Of a DNA stretch of 64,000 nt, positions 27,324-35,879 are shown piece after piece (the first letter of the stretch is position 1; each line of letters begins with the position of its first letter). Origin of the DNA: Pseudoalteromonas sp. 3D05. Lineage in GTDB: Bacteria > Pseudomonadota > Gammaproteobacteria > Enterobacterales > Alteromonadaceae. Location of the stretch: the NCBI RefSeq assembly GCF_002723455.1, contig NZ_PDUS01000013.1:49962-113961 (forward strand), written 5' to 3'. The notes under the pieces are model-generated. The model saw nothing but the letters and a program-made list of their open reading frames with translations, had not been told where the DNA came from and ran no database searches. Both the position numbers and the translations under genes were made by a program.

Positions 27324-27929
27324 ATGACCCCATCTTTATCGTTAGCCCCCTCAAAGATTGTCTGTGTTGGACGAAATTATGTTGATCATATTAACGAGTT
27401 GGGCAATCAAATAGCCGACCAGATGGTGGTGTTTAATAAGCCAAACACGGCGATTGCGACTCAATTGTTGAGTGAGCATAATGGGGAACCTTTACATTTT
27501 GAGACTGAAATTTGTTTTAAAATACAACAAGGCCGCCTAGCTGAGGTGGGGGTAGGGTTAGATCTCACTAAACGTGACTTACAATCCAAACTAAAAGCAA
27601 AAGGCTTACCGTGGGAGCGAGCCAAAGCATTTGATGGCTCTGCTTTGTTTAGTCATTTTGTACCAATAGAGCAAGATGATATCGCTGGATTAAACCTTTC
27701 GTTAAGTATTAATGACCATCTTCAGCAGCAAGGTAACGTCGAGTTGATGCTCTACAAGCCATCAAATATTTTAACGCAAATAAGTGAGTTCATGACCTTG
27801 AATGACGGCGATATAATTATGACTGGCACGCCAGCTGGTGTAGGCAGGGTAATTGCCGGAGACGCTTTTAAAGCGAGTATAATGTGTGCAGACCAGTTGC
27901 TTATTGAAGTATCTTGGCTGGCGGTTTAG
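27324..27929 (+). CDS. Fumarylacetoacetate hydrolase family protein
   Basis: A 201-residue FAH-superfamily protein similar in size to E. coli YcgM, a probable oxaloacetate decarboxylase/acylpyruvase. Metal ligands are seen in HFETEICFKI (two Glu), and the KAFDGSALFSHFVP and MTGTPAGVGRV segments are family landmarks. Some changes from consensus (IQQGRLAEVG after the Glu pair) suggest a slightly divergent member. The gene stands alone; the MITE-like element begins only one base after its stop codon. Confidence 0.83.
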   Translation: MTPSLSLAPSKIVCVGRNYVDHINELGNQIADQMVVFNKPNTAIATQLLSEHNGEPLHFETEICFKIQQGRLAEVGVGLDLTKRDLQSKLKAKGLPWERAKAFDGSALFSHFVPIEQDDIAGLNLSLSINDHLQQQGNVELMLYKPSNILTQISEFMTLNDGDIIMTGTPAGVGRVIAGDAFKASIMCADQLLIEVSWLAV

Positions 27930-27930
27930 C

Positions 27931-28245
27931 TAGGGTCAGTTGACCTTTGAGGATTAAAATTTGTTCAAACTAGGGGCGGTTTAATCGCGGCGCGAGGTTT
28001 GTAACCTAGTGGGCTAAGTCAAAACCGAGCAAAGCTACCGCGTCCTGCTAACGCCCCTTACCTACATCCATGTAGGTAACAAAGAGTAAATCGCCCCTAG
28101 GCTGAACCCGAAGGGCAGCGCCTGTTTGGCATTGATGCTGCGTTATCGCCTATTTATGGGGAATAACCACACCACATAGGCGCTGCCTTGCCTAAATACC
28201 AAACAGACTGCTGCAAATTTAACCTTGAAAGGTCAACAGACCCTA
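27931..28245. mobile_element. MITE-like element, about 315 bp
   Basis: Terminal inverted repeats of about 32 bp bound this stretch: TAGGGTCAGTTGACCTTTG on the left, and TAGGGTCTGTTGACCTTTC as the complement of the right end. The ends are TA-GGGTC, consistent with a TA target duplication of the IS630/mariner type. Inside are nested inverted repeats: a 10-bp stem around ATCCAT near 28070, CTAGGGGCGGTTTA with its counterpart near 28100, and GGCAGCGCCT with AGGCGCTGCC. There is no transposase frame. Its right end supplies the last 30 codons of the neighbouring solute-binding gene. A single-end remnant appears at 37709. Confidence 0.75.
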
Positions 28246-29122
28246 ATATATTTTGCTGGTAAATTTGATTAAAATTACTAAATGAGTTTTCTAACCAAAA
28301 GTGCTGGCCCTGTTGGTAGGTTTTTGAAGGAAGTATCTTTTGCGTCAGTACCTTATTTATTTTTTTTATAGCTTGTTGGGCAAACCCATTTGGTGCACTT
28401 GATGAACAACCAACAGCACCCATTACAAAGGGCGCTTGATTTGCTTCAAAATTTAAAGAGACAATTCTGTTGAGTTTATTTTCACGGTTAAAGTAATCAG
28501 CCATAAATGGGTAATCAATTGTGTAGTCTATATAACCATGATTAATCCGTGAAATAACTGTTTTAGATTCATTTTCACTGCTCCAGCTTAAAGACGCTGA
28601 ATTATATACCTGCGTATTTCTTGCTATCTCATTTAGTTTAGGGGTGAATTTTCTTGCTGCACTTTGGCCAAACACAAATTCGGGATCAATAAGCAAGTTG
28701 ACTAGCTTCACTGGCTGGCCATGTTTTTTATTTATTTTAGTGGCGTTTTTGGTTGTGGTAATAATACGAAAGGGTGGGTATACCGCAGTGGGTATTGAAT
28801 AGGTTGCTCTGGCGGTATCTGTGGTCCGGTGAATCATGCATGGGAAACACACATTTCTACCTTCGTCTAAATTTTTTCCTATGCGCTTTTGTGGCATCAC
28901 AATCCGGGTGTGTTTGAGTGATGGCAAGTACTCTATCAACTGCTCGATAAGATTGTCACATAACCCGCCGTGCGGATTGAGTTTCGTTTTATTTAGGTGA
29001 AAGGGAGGGGTCGCACTTTGCAGCCACGTAATTTCTTTTATCGTGCCAGCGGTGTCAGCAAGTGTGCCTGGTATCCATAGTAATAAGAGCGCTGCGCTTT
29101 TCCTGTACCACCATTTATTCAT
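28154..29122 (-). CDS. Solute-binding family 3-like periplasmic protein with element-derived C-terminus
   Basis: A 322-residue exported protein (signal peptide about 1-22, ending GTLADT) of the extracellular solute-binding type found as orphan sensors or binding proteins in Alteromonadales. Visible landmarks are ITWLQSATPPFHL near the start and FPCMIHRTTDTARATYS. Residues 293-322 (LGSVDLSRLNL to CGYSP) are translated entirely from the terminal repeat of the MITE-like element, whose border coincides with codon 293. The native C-terminus was therefore replaced and the gene may be impaired. Ligand unknown. Ribosome site GGGG before the ATG. Confidence 0.75.
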   Translation of the reverse strand: MNKWWYRKSAALLLLWIPGTLADTAGTIKEITWLQSATPPFHLNKTKLNPHGGLCDNLIEQLIEYLPSLKHTRIVMPQKRIGKNLDEGRNVCFPCMIHRTTDTARATYSIPTAVYPPFRIITTTKNATKINKKHGQPVKLVNLLIDPEFVFGQSAARKFTPKLNEIARNTQVYNSASLSWSSENESKTVISRINHGYIDYTIDYPFMADYFNRENKLNRIVSLNFEANQAPFVMGAVGCSSSAPNGFAQQAIKKINKVLTQKILPSKTYQQGQHFWLENSFSNFNQIYQQNILGSVDLSRLNLQQSVWYLGKAAPMWCGYSP

Positions 29123-29174
29123 TGATAAACCCCAACTAAGTTGTTAATTCTCGAATTAATTATAGAAGGTTTTT

Positions 29175-29218
29175 AATGAGCTGCTAATGATTAACCATTA
29201 GCAGCTCATTGTTTTTTT
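29175..29218 (+). terminator. Hairpin with plus-oriented T run
   Basis: A 15-bp perfect stem (AATGAGCTGCTAATG) with a 6-nt loop is followed by GTTTTTTT on the plus strand. Both neighbouring genes run on the minus strand, where the T run would be upstream of the hairpin. The orientation is therefore odd, though the hairpin may still stabilise or end the aldo/keto reductase transcript. Confidence 0.5.
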
Positions 29219-29230
29219 CATCAGTATGTA

Positions 29231-30283
29231 TTAAAAAGGGACAGGGTATTGCTGGTATACGTGTGCAATATCATCTAACGTTTGTTCGCTTAGTTGAATA
29301 TTAAACGCATCTATATTTTCTTTAAGCTGCGCCATGCTGGTGGCACCAATGATTGTTGATGATACACCGTCAACTTGATTACACCATGCAAGGGCTAATT
29401 GTGCAGATGTAATGCCTAGTTGCTTGGCAATCTCCATATAATGGTTGATTGCTTGCTCTGATGCTTGGGTATTACGGAATAAACCATTACGCTGCGATAT
29501 TGTCCAGCGACTACCACCAGGGCGAGCGCCATTTTGATATTTACCACTGAGCATGCCGCCACCAAGCGCAGACCAGGGAAGGTAGGCAACATCCTCATGA
29601 ATGCATTGTTCTATTAAGTAAGGCCAATCTTTGCCATGAATAAGGCTAAATTCGTTTTGAATAGACACCATACGTGGCAAGTTATGCTCATCACTTAGGC
29701 GTAAAAATTGGCTAATTCCCCAAGGGGTATCATCAGACAAGCCACAGTGCTTAATTTTTCCTGCTTTTACACAGTCATTTAATCCCTCAAGAATATCGAG
29801 CATGCTGGCAGTGTTTTGTTCGGTGTCTGCATCACTAAAGCGAATTGTGCCCGGAAAATGACGGCCAAAGTGTGGCGTCGAGCGATTTGGCCAGTGTAAT
29901 TGGTATAAATCGATTACATCGGTTTTTAAGCGTTTGAGTGAGTCCTCAACAGCATCAATAACGGATTGGCGAGTAATATCACCGCCTTCTCTTACCCAAG
30001 GTAAGCCATTACCCGCAATTTTAGTCGCAATCACAATATCATCACGCTTGGCTTTATTTCGTGACACCCAATCACCGATGATGGCTTCCGTTTTGCCATA
30101 GGTCTCCGCAGAAGGTGGTACCGCATACATCTCTGCGGTGTCAATAAAGTTAACACCGTTGGCCAATGCATAGGCTATTTGCTCATCTGCATCAGCTTGT
30201 GAGTTTTGCAAGCCCCAAGTCATACTTCCTAAACATACGCGAGAAACATTGACTCCACTTCTACCTAATGGACTATATAACAT
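29231..30283 (-). CDS. Aldo/keto reductase, Tas-like
   Basis: NADP(H)-dependent aldo/keto reductase of 350 residues, similar in length and motifs to E. coli Tas. The catalytic tetrad is visible: Asp and Tyr in NFIDTAEMYAVPPSAETYG, Lys in VIATKIAG, and His in DLYQLHWPNRSTP. The C-terminus has SAQLALAWCNQVDGVSSTIIGATSM for cofactor binding. An AAGGA ribosome site precedes the ATG. The thioesterase gene lies 11 bp upstream on the same strand, so they are probably co-transcribed. The natural substrate is not known. Confidence 0.88.
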   Translation of the reverse strand: MLYSPLGRSGVNVSRVCLGSMTWGLQNSQADADEQIAYALANGVNFIDTAEMYAVPPSAETYGKTEAIIGDWVSRNKAKRDDIVIATKIAGNGLPWVREGGDITRQSVIDAVEDSLKRLKTDVIDLYQLHWPNRSTPHFGRHFPGTIRFSDADTEQNTASMLDILEGLNDCVKAGKIKHCGLSDDTPWGISQFLRLSDEHNLPRMVSIQNEFSLIHGKDWPYLIEQCIHEDVAYLPWSALGGGMLSGKYQNGARPGGSRWTISQRNGLFRNTQASEQAINHYMEIAKQLGITSAQLALAWCNQVDGVSSTIIGATSMAQLKENIDAFNIQLSEQTLDDIAHVYQQYPVPF

Positions 30284-30294
30284 GGCTATTCCTT

Positions 30295-30723
30295 TTATTC
30301 TTGCGAGTAAGTTTTTAGCGCCTCGATGAGCGGGTCACTTAAGGTGGCTTTTTTACCTGTTTTAAAATTAAACATAACGACTTGTGATGATCCAACGGTT
30401 GTTATGGCATTTTGTTGCTGACTAAAAACAGTGTAGTGCATCATAAAACGATCAGCTTTAATATCGCTGATTGTTACACCGACAAGTACGGTATCAGGAA
30501 ATGTCACCGGGCGTTTATAGCGAGCATTATTTTCGCTGATCACAGGCCCTACACCCGTTATTTGTAGGTCTTCGAGAAGGTTTACTTGATTAAAGAAGTC
30601 AATGCGAGCGGTTTCAAAGTAACGAAAATATACCACGTTGTTCACGTGTTGCAGGGCATCCATTTCACCCCACGCTACATTTATTTTAGTGTGGATAGGG
30701 TATTGTTCTATAAACGATTGCAT
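30295..30723 (-). CDS. Acyl-CoA thioesterase, hot-dog fold
   Basis: A 142-residue hot-dog-fold thioesterase of the 4-hydroxybenzoyl-CoA thioesterase/YbgC group. The active-site segment WGEMDALQHVNNVVYFRYFETAR carries the family Asp-x-x-x-His-Val-Asn motif. It should hydrolyse an acyl-CoA; chain preference is unknown. It is followed within 11 bp by the Tas-like aldo/keto reductase. Confidence 0.87.
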   Translation of the reverse strand: MQSFIEQYPIHTKINVAWGEMDALQHVNNVVYFRYFETARIDFFNQVNLLEDLQITGVGPVISENNARYKRPVTFPDTVLVGVTISDIKADRFMMHYTVFSQQQNAITTVGSSQVVMFNFKTGKKATLSDPLIEALKTYSQE

Positions 30724-30847
30724 AGCAAAGCTCTATTAATTTAAAGAATCGTTAGGTTAGCAATATGGCGCTTTTAGCTCAAGGAGATTAGAGTTTTTAT
30801 AAAAACACCCCTATATTTAATTAATGATGGACGTGAAGGAGTTGATT

Positions 30848-31048
30848 ATGCAATCGATTACAAGGAAAGCCCTTAAGTGGAGTGCTTTATTCATTTTGAT
30901 TTGCTTGTCATTAACTTGCTATGCAATGGGCAATGCGTCAGGGGCTATTATTTTGGTTGCGCTTGGTTTTGTACTTGAGGGTGTTTTTTGGTTGTTTGGT
31001 CATAAGTTGCTTACACGCAAAAAATCCCCTAGCCCTCAGTCACATTAA
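30848..31048 (+). CDS. Small membrane protein, 66 residues
   Basis: A short hydrophobic protein with two predicted membrane helices (about 9-30 and 33-52) and a basic tail (KLLTRKKSPSPQSH). The ATG at 30848 has an ideal AAGGAG site seven bases upstream, so it is preferred over an ATG eight codons earlier. I do not recognise the family. It lies 70 bp before dinB on the same strand and could share its promoter. Confidence 0.6.
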   Translation: MQSITRKALKWSALFILICLSLTCYAMGNASGAIILVALGFVLEGVFWLFGHKLLTRKKSPSPQSH

Positions 31049-31117
31049 CAAACTTGCTAATCAATAAAACTTAATTAATAATAGCTGTTCATATATACAG
31101 TTGTTTGGTTTAGGGGA

Positions 31118-32170
31118 ATGAAAAAGTTTATTCATATCGACATGGATTGCTTTTATGCGGCCGTTGAAATGCGAGATAACCCATCGCTTGCGAATGTCCC
31201 CTTGGCGATAGGGGGAAAAAGCCGCAGAGGGGTACTCTCGACCGCAAATTATATTGCTCGGCAATATGGCGTACGCTCGGCAATGTCAAACTACCATGCA
31301 AAACAATTATGCCCTGATTTAGTTATCGTACCAGGGCGCATGCACGTATATAAAGAGATATCTAAGCAAATCCGCGCGATATTCCACGACTATACTCCCC
31401 TAATAGAACCTCTATCATTAGATGAGGCATACCTTGATGTGACCGATAGCACGGCATGTAAAGGCAGCGCTACGTTAATTGCGCAACAAATTAGAGCAGA
31501 TATATTTGCAACGACGGGGTTAACCGCCTCTGCTGGAATTGCACCAATTAAGTTTATTGCCAAAATTGCCAGTGATGAAAATAAACCAAATGGTCAATGT
31601 GTTGTGCTACCAGAAAATGTAGACGACTTTTTAGCAACTCTGCCACTTGGAAAAATCCCCGGCGTTGGTAAGGTCACATTAGGGAAGCTTAACTTAAAAG
31701 GGTTATATACCGGGGCTGATGTATGTGAAAAAGGGGTTAACTGGATGCAACAGCATGTGGGTAACTTTGGTGTATCGCTGTACCAAAAGTGTGCGGGGTT
31801 ACACATTGGCACAGTATCAACAGAACGGGTTAGAAAATCGCTAAGTGTTGAACATACTTATGAATATAACAAAACCAGCTTACAAGAGTGTTTAGAACAA
31901 TTACCTTCGTTATTAGAGGAGTTAACCCGTCGGTTAGCTAAGCAGCAGTTAGAGCAGCAAATTAATAAATTAAGCGTAAAAGTAAAGTTCGCAAACTTTG
32001 TAGTAACGTCAGCAGATCAGGCATCTCACCAACTTAACTCAGGCATCTTGAGTGAGCTGTTAACTAAAGCATATGAGCGTGGAAACCAGCAGCCAGTGAG
32101 GCTACTAGGGATTGGAGTTGGTATCAAAAGCGAACCACAACAGCACCTACAGTTAAGCATATTAGACTAA
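31118..32170 (+). CDS. dinB: DNA polymerase IV (Y family)
   Basis: Error-prone translesion polymerase of 350 residues, the usual length for DinB. Catalytic residues are present: Asp8 in HIDMDCFYAAVE, and Asp102-Glu103 in LSLDEAYLD. ASAGIAPIKFIAKIASDENKPNG and the helix-hairpin-helix LPLGKIPGVGKVT are family signatures. The last residues (HLQLSILD) are compatible with a beta-clamp-binding tail. An AGGGG site precedes the ATG. In many bacteria it is SOS-controlled; I did not see an obvious LexA box upstream. Confidence 0.93.
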   Translation: MKKFIHIDMDCFYAAVEMRDNPSLANVPLAIGGKSRRGVLSTANYIARQYGVRSAMSNYHAKQLCPDLVIVPGRMHVYKEISKQIRAIFHDYTPLIEPLSLDEAYLDVTDSTACKGSATLIAQQIRADIFATTGLTASAGIAPIKFIAKIASDENKPNGQCVVLPENVDDFLATLPLGKIPGVGKVTLGKLNLKGLYTGADVCEKGVNWMQQHVGNFGVSLYQKCAGLHIGTVSTERVRKSLSVEHTYEYNKTSLQECLEQLPSLLEELTRRLAKQQLEQQINKLSVKVKFANFVVTSADQASHQLNSGILSELLTKAYERGNQQPVRLLGIGVGIKSEPQQHLQLSILD

Positions 32171-32486
32171 AGGTTTAGAGTCAGAATAAGGGAATTATTG
32201 TTAGGGTGTAGATTGAACATAATTCTATTGTGTCGCTTCAAAAAATCAGGTTGAAAGCTTTAACAAAGTGGGGAATAAACCTTGCTACGAGTTAGTGGTC
32301 ACCTGTCTTTTTAAAGTAATAAATACAATTAGGTAACGTGTTTTTTAAAACGTATATAACCGATTTGCTAATTTAATGGATGATTATCTTTTTTAAATTT
32401 GCTGTCAAAATAACGCGCCGCACTCAACCTTGCTTGTATTGTGTGCACACACGGGTATATCAATTTTAATTATAAGAGAGAATGCT
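32171..32486. other. Intergenic region upstream of the CstA-type transporter
   Basis: This is a 316-bp AT-rich stretch. A partly symmetric run, ACGTGTTTTTTAAAACGT near 32336, is the only structure noticed. No gene is evident; it should hold the promoter of the transporter gene. Confidence 0.4.
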
Positions 32487-34169
32487 ATGCAATCAGTCGT
32501 AATTGTACTGCTGGGTATGGTTGGAATGCTTTTTGGTTGGTTTGTTTATTCTAAATTTATCGCCGAGAAGATTTTCAAAATGGACGACAATTTTGTCACA
32601 CCCGCGCATGAGTTAGAAGATGGTGTGGATTATGTGCCAACAAACAAAGTCGTTCTTTGGGGGCATCATTTTACCTCCGTTGCCGGAGCCGCACCAATTG
32701 TAGGGCCCGCTATTGCTGTTTACTGGGGCTGGGTGCCTGCAGTGCTTTGGGTTGTGTTTGGTACCATATTTTTCGCCGGTGTGCATGATATGGGTGCTTT
32801 GTGGGCAAGTGCGCGCAATAAAGGTAAATCCATGGGAGCACTCTCAGAGTCAGTTATAGGCAAACGTACTCGTGCTTTGTTTATGATTGTTGTTTTCCTT
32901 GTATTGTTGATGGTTAATGCCGTATTTGGCGTGGTCATTGCCAAGTCGTTCATTAACAGCCCTAATGCTGTGTTTCCTGCATGGTCAGCCATTGTGGTAG
33001 CGCTTGTTATAGGTCAGCTACTGCGCAAGAAAGTATCGCTTATCCCATTGTGTTTTATTGGCGTTGGGATCTTGTACTACACCATCTATTTAGGCAGTAG
33101 CATGCCCATTATGTTACCAGATGAATTGTTCGGTTTATCTGCGAATGCAAACTGGATAATTATCTTATTTATTTACGCTGCGATAGCGTCTTTATTACCT
33201 GTTTGGATGTTATTGCAACCACGTGACTTTATTAATGGCATGCAATTGCTTGTTGGCTTGGTGCTGTTATACGGAGCTGTATTTGTATCTATGCCAGATA
33301 TCACGGCACCTGCATTTAATACCCAAACAGCCATGGATACCCCGAGTATTATTCCGCTGTTATTTGTGACCATTGCCTGTGGTGCGGTTTCTGGATTTCA
33401 CGGCATTGTGTCATCAGGAACGAGCTCTAAACAATTAAATAAAGAGACTGATGGTCGCTTTGTAGGCTATTTAGGTGCGGTTGGTGAAGGTATGCTTGCA
33501 TTAATCACGCTGGTGGCTGTCAGTGGTGTTGCCTTAGCGGTATCACCTGAGGAGTGGCATGAAATATACAGCCACCTAGGGGCTGGTAGTGTGGGAGCCT
33601 TTGTTAATGGTGGCGCAAATTTGATTGAAAGCGGTTGGGGTATATCCAACGAAATAGCGTCAACATTGCTTGCTGTTATGGTGGTGTTATTTGCTGGTAC
33701 TACAATGGATTCTGGCGTTCGCTTACAGCGTTATATTATCCAAGAGTGGGGCGATATCTATAACATAAAAGTGATTAAAAATGGTGTGATAGCAACACTC
33801 ATTGCTGTTTTGAGCTGCTTATTACTCGCGTTTGGTGCAGGTGGCGCCAGCGGAAGCGGGGGGATGATTATATGGCCTCTATTTGGTTCGACAAATCAAA
33901 TTTTAGCAAGTTTAACTTTATTGGTTATCTCTGTAATTCTAATTAAAGCTAATCGCCCTGCGCGATATACTCTGATCCCAATGAGCTTTGTTTTAGTTAT
34001 GGCATTCTTCGCGGGTGTTATCAAATTAGGCGAATATTACCAGCAAGGTAATTGGCTACTTGTGATACTTGATGTTGTTGTGCTGGTGATCAGTGTGTTC
34101 GTAATGCTTGAAGCGTGGTCTGTTATTGCAAAACACCGCCGCGATAACGCACTTAAATCTGGTAAATAG
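32487..34169 (+). CDS. CstA-family carbon-starvation transporter
   Basis: A 560-residue polytopic membrane protein of the CstA (pyruvate/peptide transporter) family, the shorter kind. The ATG at 32487 has an AGAGAG site and gives a hydrophobic first helix; the longer frame upstream lacks this. Family motifs include WGHHFTSVAGAAPIVGPAIA, GVHDMGALWASARNKGKSMG, and SGFHGIVSSGTSSKQL. It probably imports pyruvate or peptides with a cation. An M17 aminopeptidase follows, which fits peptide use, but they are separated by a hairpin and probably transcribed apart. Confidence 0.88.
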   Translation: MQSVVIVLLGMVGMLFGWFVYSKFIAEKIFKMDDNFVTPAHELEDGVDYVPTNKVVLWGHHFTSVAGAAPIVGPAIAVYWGWVPAVLWVVFGTIFFAGVHDMGALWASARNKGKSMGALSESVIGKRTRALFMIVVFLVLLMVNAVFGVVIAKSFINSPNAVFPAWSAIVVALVIGQLLRKKVSLIPLCFIGVGILYYTIYLGSSMPIMLPDELFGLSANANWIIILFIYAAIASLLPVWMLLQPRDFINGMQLLVGLVLLYGAVFVSMPDITAPAFNTQTAMDTPSIIPLLFVTIACGAVSGFHGIVSSGTSSKQLNKETDGRFVGYLGAVGEGMLALITLVAVSGVALAVSPEEWHEIYSHLGAGSVGAFVNGGANLIESGWGISNEIASTLLAVMVVLFAGTTMDSGVRLQRYIIQEWGDIYNIKVIKNGVIATLIAVLSCLLLAFGAGGASGSGGMIIWPLFGSTNQILASLTLLVISVILIKANRPARYTLIPMSFVLVMAFFAGVIKLGEYYQQGNWLLVILDVVVLVISVFVMLEAWSVIAKHRRDNALKSGK

Positions 34170-34195
34170 CAAGCAGTTTAAGCTGTAAAACTTAG

Positions 34196-34234
34196 TTGCC
34201 AGTGATGTGTTGACTCATCTCACATTACTGGCAA
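34196..34234 (+). terminator. Hairpin after the CstA-type gene
   Basis: TTGCCAGTGATGTG pairs with CACATTACTGGCAA with one mismatch and an 11-nt loop. There is no T run, so termination is only possible, not certain. Confidence 0.45.
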
Positions 34235-34293
34235 TAGGTACTTAAATAAATGATAATAAGGTTCTAAGCTTTTTGACAACAGGACCTTTTTTT

Positions 34294-35817
34294 ATGGCAT
34301 ACCCACATGCAGTTGCGGCCCCGCAATTAGATAACGCTAAACACGATGCGCTTATTATTATTGCTGATGACTTTTCACAGCTAGACGATCCTAACTTGAG
34401 TAAAGCAATTAAAGCTCAAATGGCTGTTGATGCCCGCATAGGTAAAAAAGTAACATTACTTGTTGTTGACTCTAAACGTGTGATTTTAGCACCAACAGGT
34501 CCTTTAAATCGTGACTATGATGATGTACGTCGATATTTTGATGCAGCAAAACTAGCTATCAATGAAGCAAAAGCGTCTGGTAGTAAAAAACCTGCTATTT
34601 TTCTTCCTCAAGCCAGCCAAGATACTCGTTACCAATATGCGTTAGAAGTTGCGTACTTAGGTGCATGCCAAGCATTATGGCAACCACTTGAAGCGCGTGA
34701 ACACCACGGTGAGGGCATTGAGCCTATTACACAAATCGCGCTATTTGGTGCCTCAGAACAAACGATTAAAGCCGTTAACGCTATTGCAGCGGGACAATAC
34801 GCAGCACGTGATTTGTGTGGTACTGAACCTGAGCGTATGGCACCGCCAAGGTTTGCTGATTATTGTGTTGATTTATTTAAAGACTCTAGCGTAAATGTCG
34901 AAGTAATTTCAGATATCAAAGCGATTGATAAAGATTACCCAATGATGAGTACGGTTGCCCGTGCATCGTATGCGGTAGAGCGCCATCACCCACGAGTAGT
35001 CAAACTTGAATATGTTCCAGAGGGAGAAGTTACCCGCACGTTGATGTTCGTTGGTAAAGGTTTGGTTTACGATACAGGCGGCGCAGATTTAAAAGTTGGC
35101 GGATACATGGCAGGCATGAGTCGAGATAAAGGCGGTGCAGCATCGGTTGCAGGCTTTATGAAATCAGTTGCTGACTTTCAACCAAAAGGCGTTAAGGTTA
35201 TTGCCTTTTTAGCCGTGGTTCGTAACTCAATTGGCTCTGATTGTTTTGTCCCAGATGAAATTATTACTAGCCGTGAAGGTGTTCGTGTTCGTATTGGTAA
35301 TACCGATGCTGAAGGGCGCTTGGCGATGGGCGATTTATTAAGTGAGATGAAAGACCTTGCTAAAAATGAAGTTAACCCTGAGCTATTCACTGTTGCAACA
35401 TTAACAGGTCATGCTGCCCGTGCAATGGGGCCTTACAGTGCTTATGTTGAAAATGGTCCAGCACGTGTTGCTAATGTGTCTCGTAAGCTAGCCGATTGTG
35501 GTGATTTATGGGCTGATTGTGCTGAAGTATCACGTAGTCGTCGTGAAGATTACGATTTTATCAAACCACGCACTTTGGCTGATGATGTGTTATCAAGTAA
35601 CAATGCAGCGTCTGCGGTCACTGCCCGAGGCCACCAATTTCCAATGGCATTTTTAGCGGTAGTTGGCGGGTTAGATAAGCATGGCAGTGAGTCAGCTCAT
35701 CCAATTCCATATGTTCATATGGATATTGCTGGTAGCGGTGTTGAAGGCGGTGATTGGCAACATGGTAAACCTACAGCAGCAGGTTTAAGTAGCTTATTCG
35801 CACGCTATTGTTTGTAA
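34294..35817 (+). CDS. M17 leucyl aminopeptidase family protein
   Basis: Cytosolic metallo-aminopeptidase of 507 residues of family M17, removing N-terminal residues from peptides. The metal and catalytic motifs are GKGLVYDTGGADLK and NTDAEGRLAMGDLL. ATG 34294 has an AGGA ribosome site; a TTG seven codons upstream is rejected. Substitutions such as YDTGG instead of FDSGG place it in a PepA-like side branch rather than classical PepA. A symmetric terminator follows. Confidence 0.9.
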   Translation: MAYPHAVAAPQLDNAKHDALIIIADDFSQLDDPNLSKAIKAQMAVDARIGKKVTLLVVDSKRVILAPTGPLNRDYDDVRRYFDAAKLAINEAKASGSKKPAIFLPQASQDTRYQYALEVAYLGACQALWQPLEAREHHGEGIEPITQIALFGASEQTIKAVNAIAAGQYAARDLCGTEPERMAPPRFADYCVDLFKDSSVNVEVISDIKAIDKDYPMMSTVARASYAVERHHPRVVKLEYVPEGEVTRTLMFVGKGLVYDTGGADLKVGGYMAGMSRDKGGAASVAGFMKSVADFQPKGVKVIAFLAVVRNSIGSDCFVPDEIITSREGVRVRIGNTDAEGRLAMGDLLSEMKDLAKNEVNPELFTVATLTGHAARAMGPYSAYVENGPARVANVSRKLADCGDLWADCAEVSRSRREDYDFIKPRTLADDVLSSNNAASAVTARGHQFPMAFLAVVGGLDKHGSESAHPIPYVHMDIAGSGVEGGDWQHGKPTAAGLSSLFARYCL

Positions 35818-35830
35818 GGTACGTGCAAGA

Positions 35831-35865
35831 AAAAAGCCCCGCTAATTAACATGGCGGGGCTTTTT
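35831..35865. terminator. Bidirectional terminator
   Basis: An A run, the GCCCCGC/GCGGGGC stem and a T run form a symmetric hairpin between the aminopeptidase gene (plus) and the MCP gene (minus). Confidence 0.9.
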
Positions 35866-35879
35866 GTTGCTTGAATTTT

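Noticed and set aside
27931..28245. Complete insertion sequence
   Set aside because: It has inverted ends but no transposase frame and is far too short; a non-autonomous element fits better.
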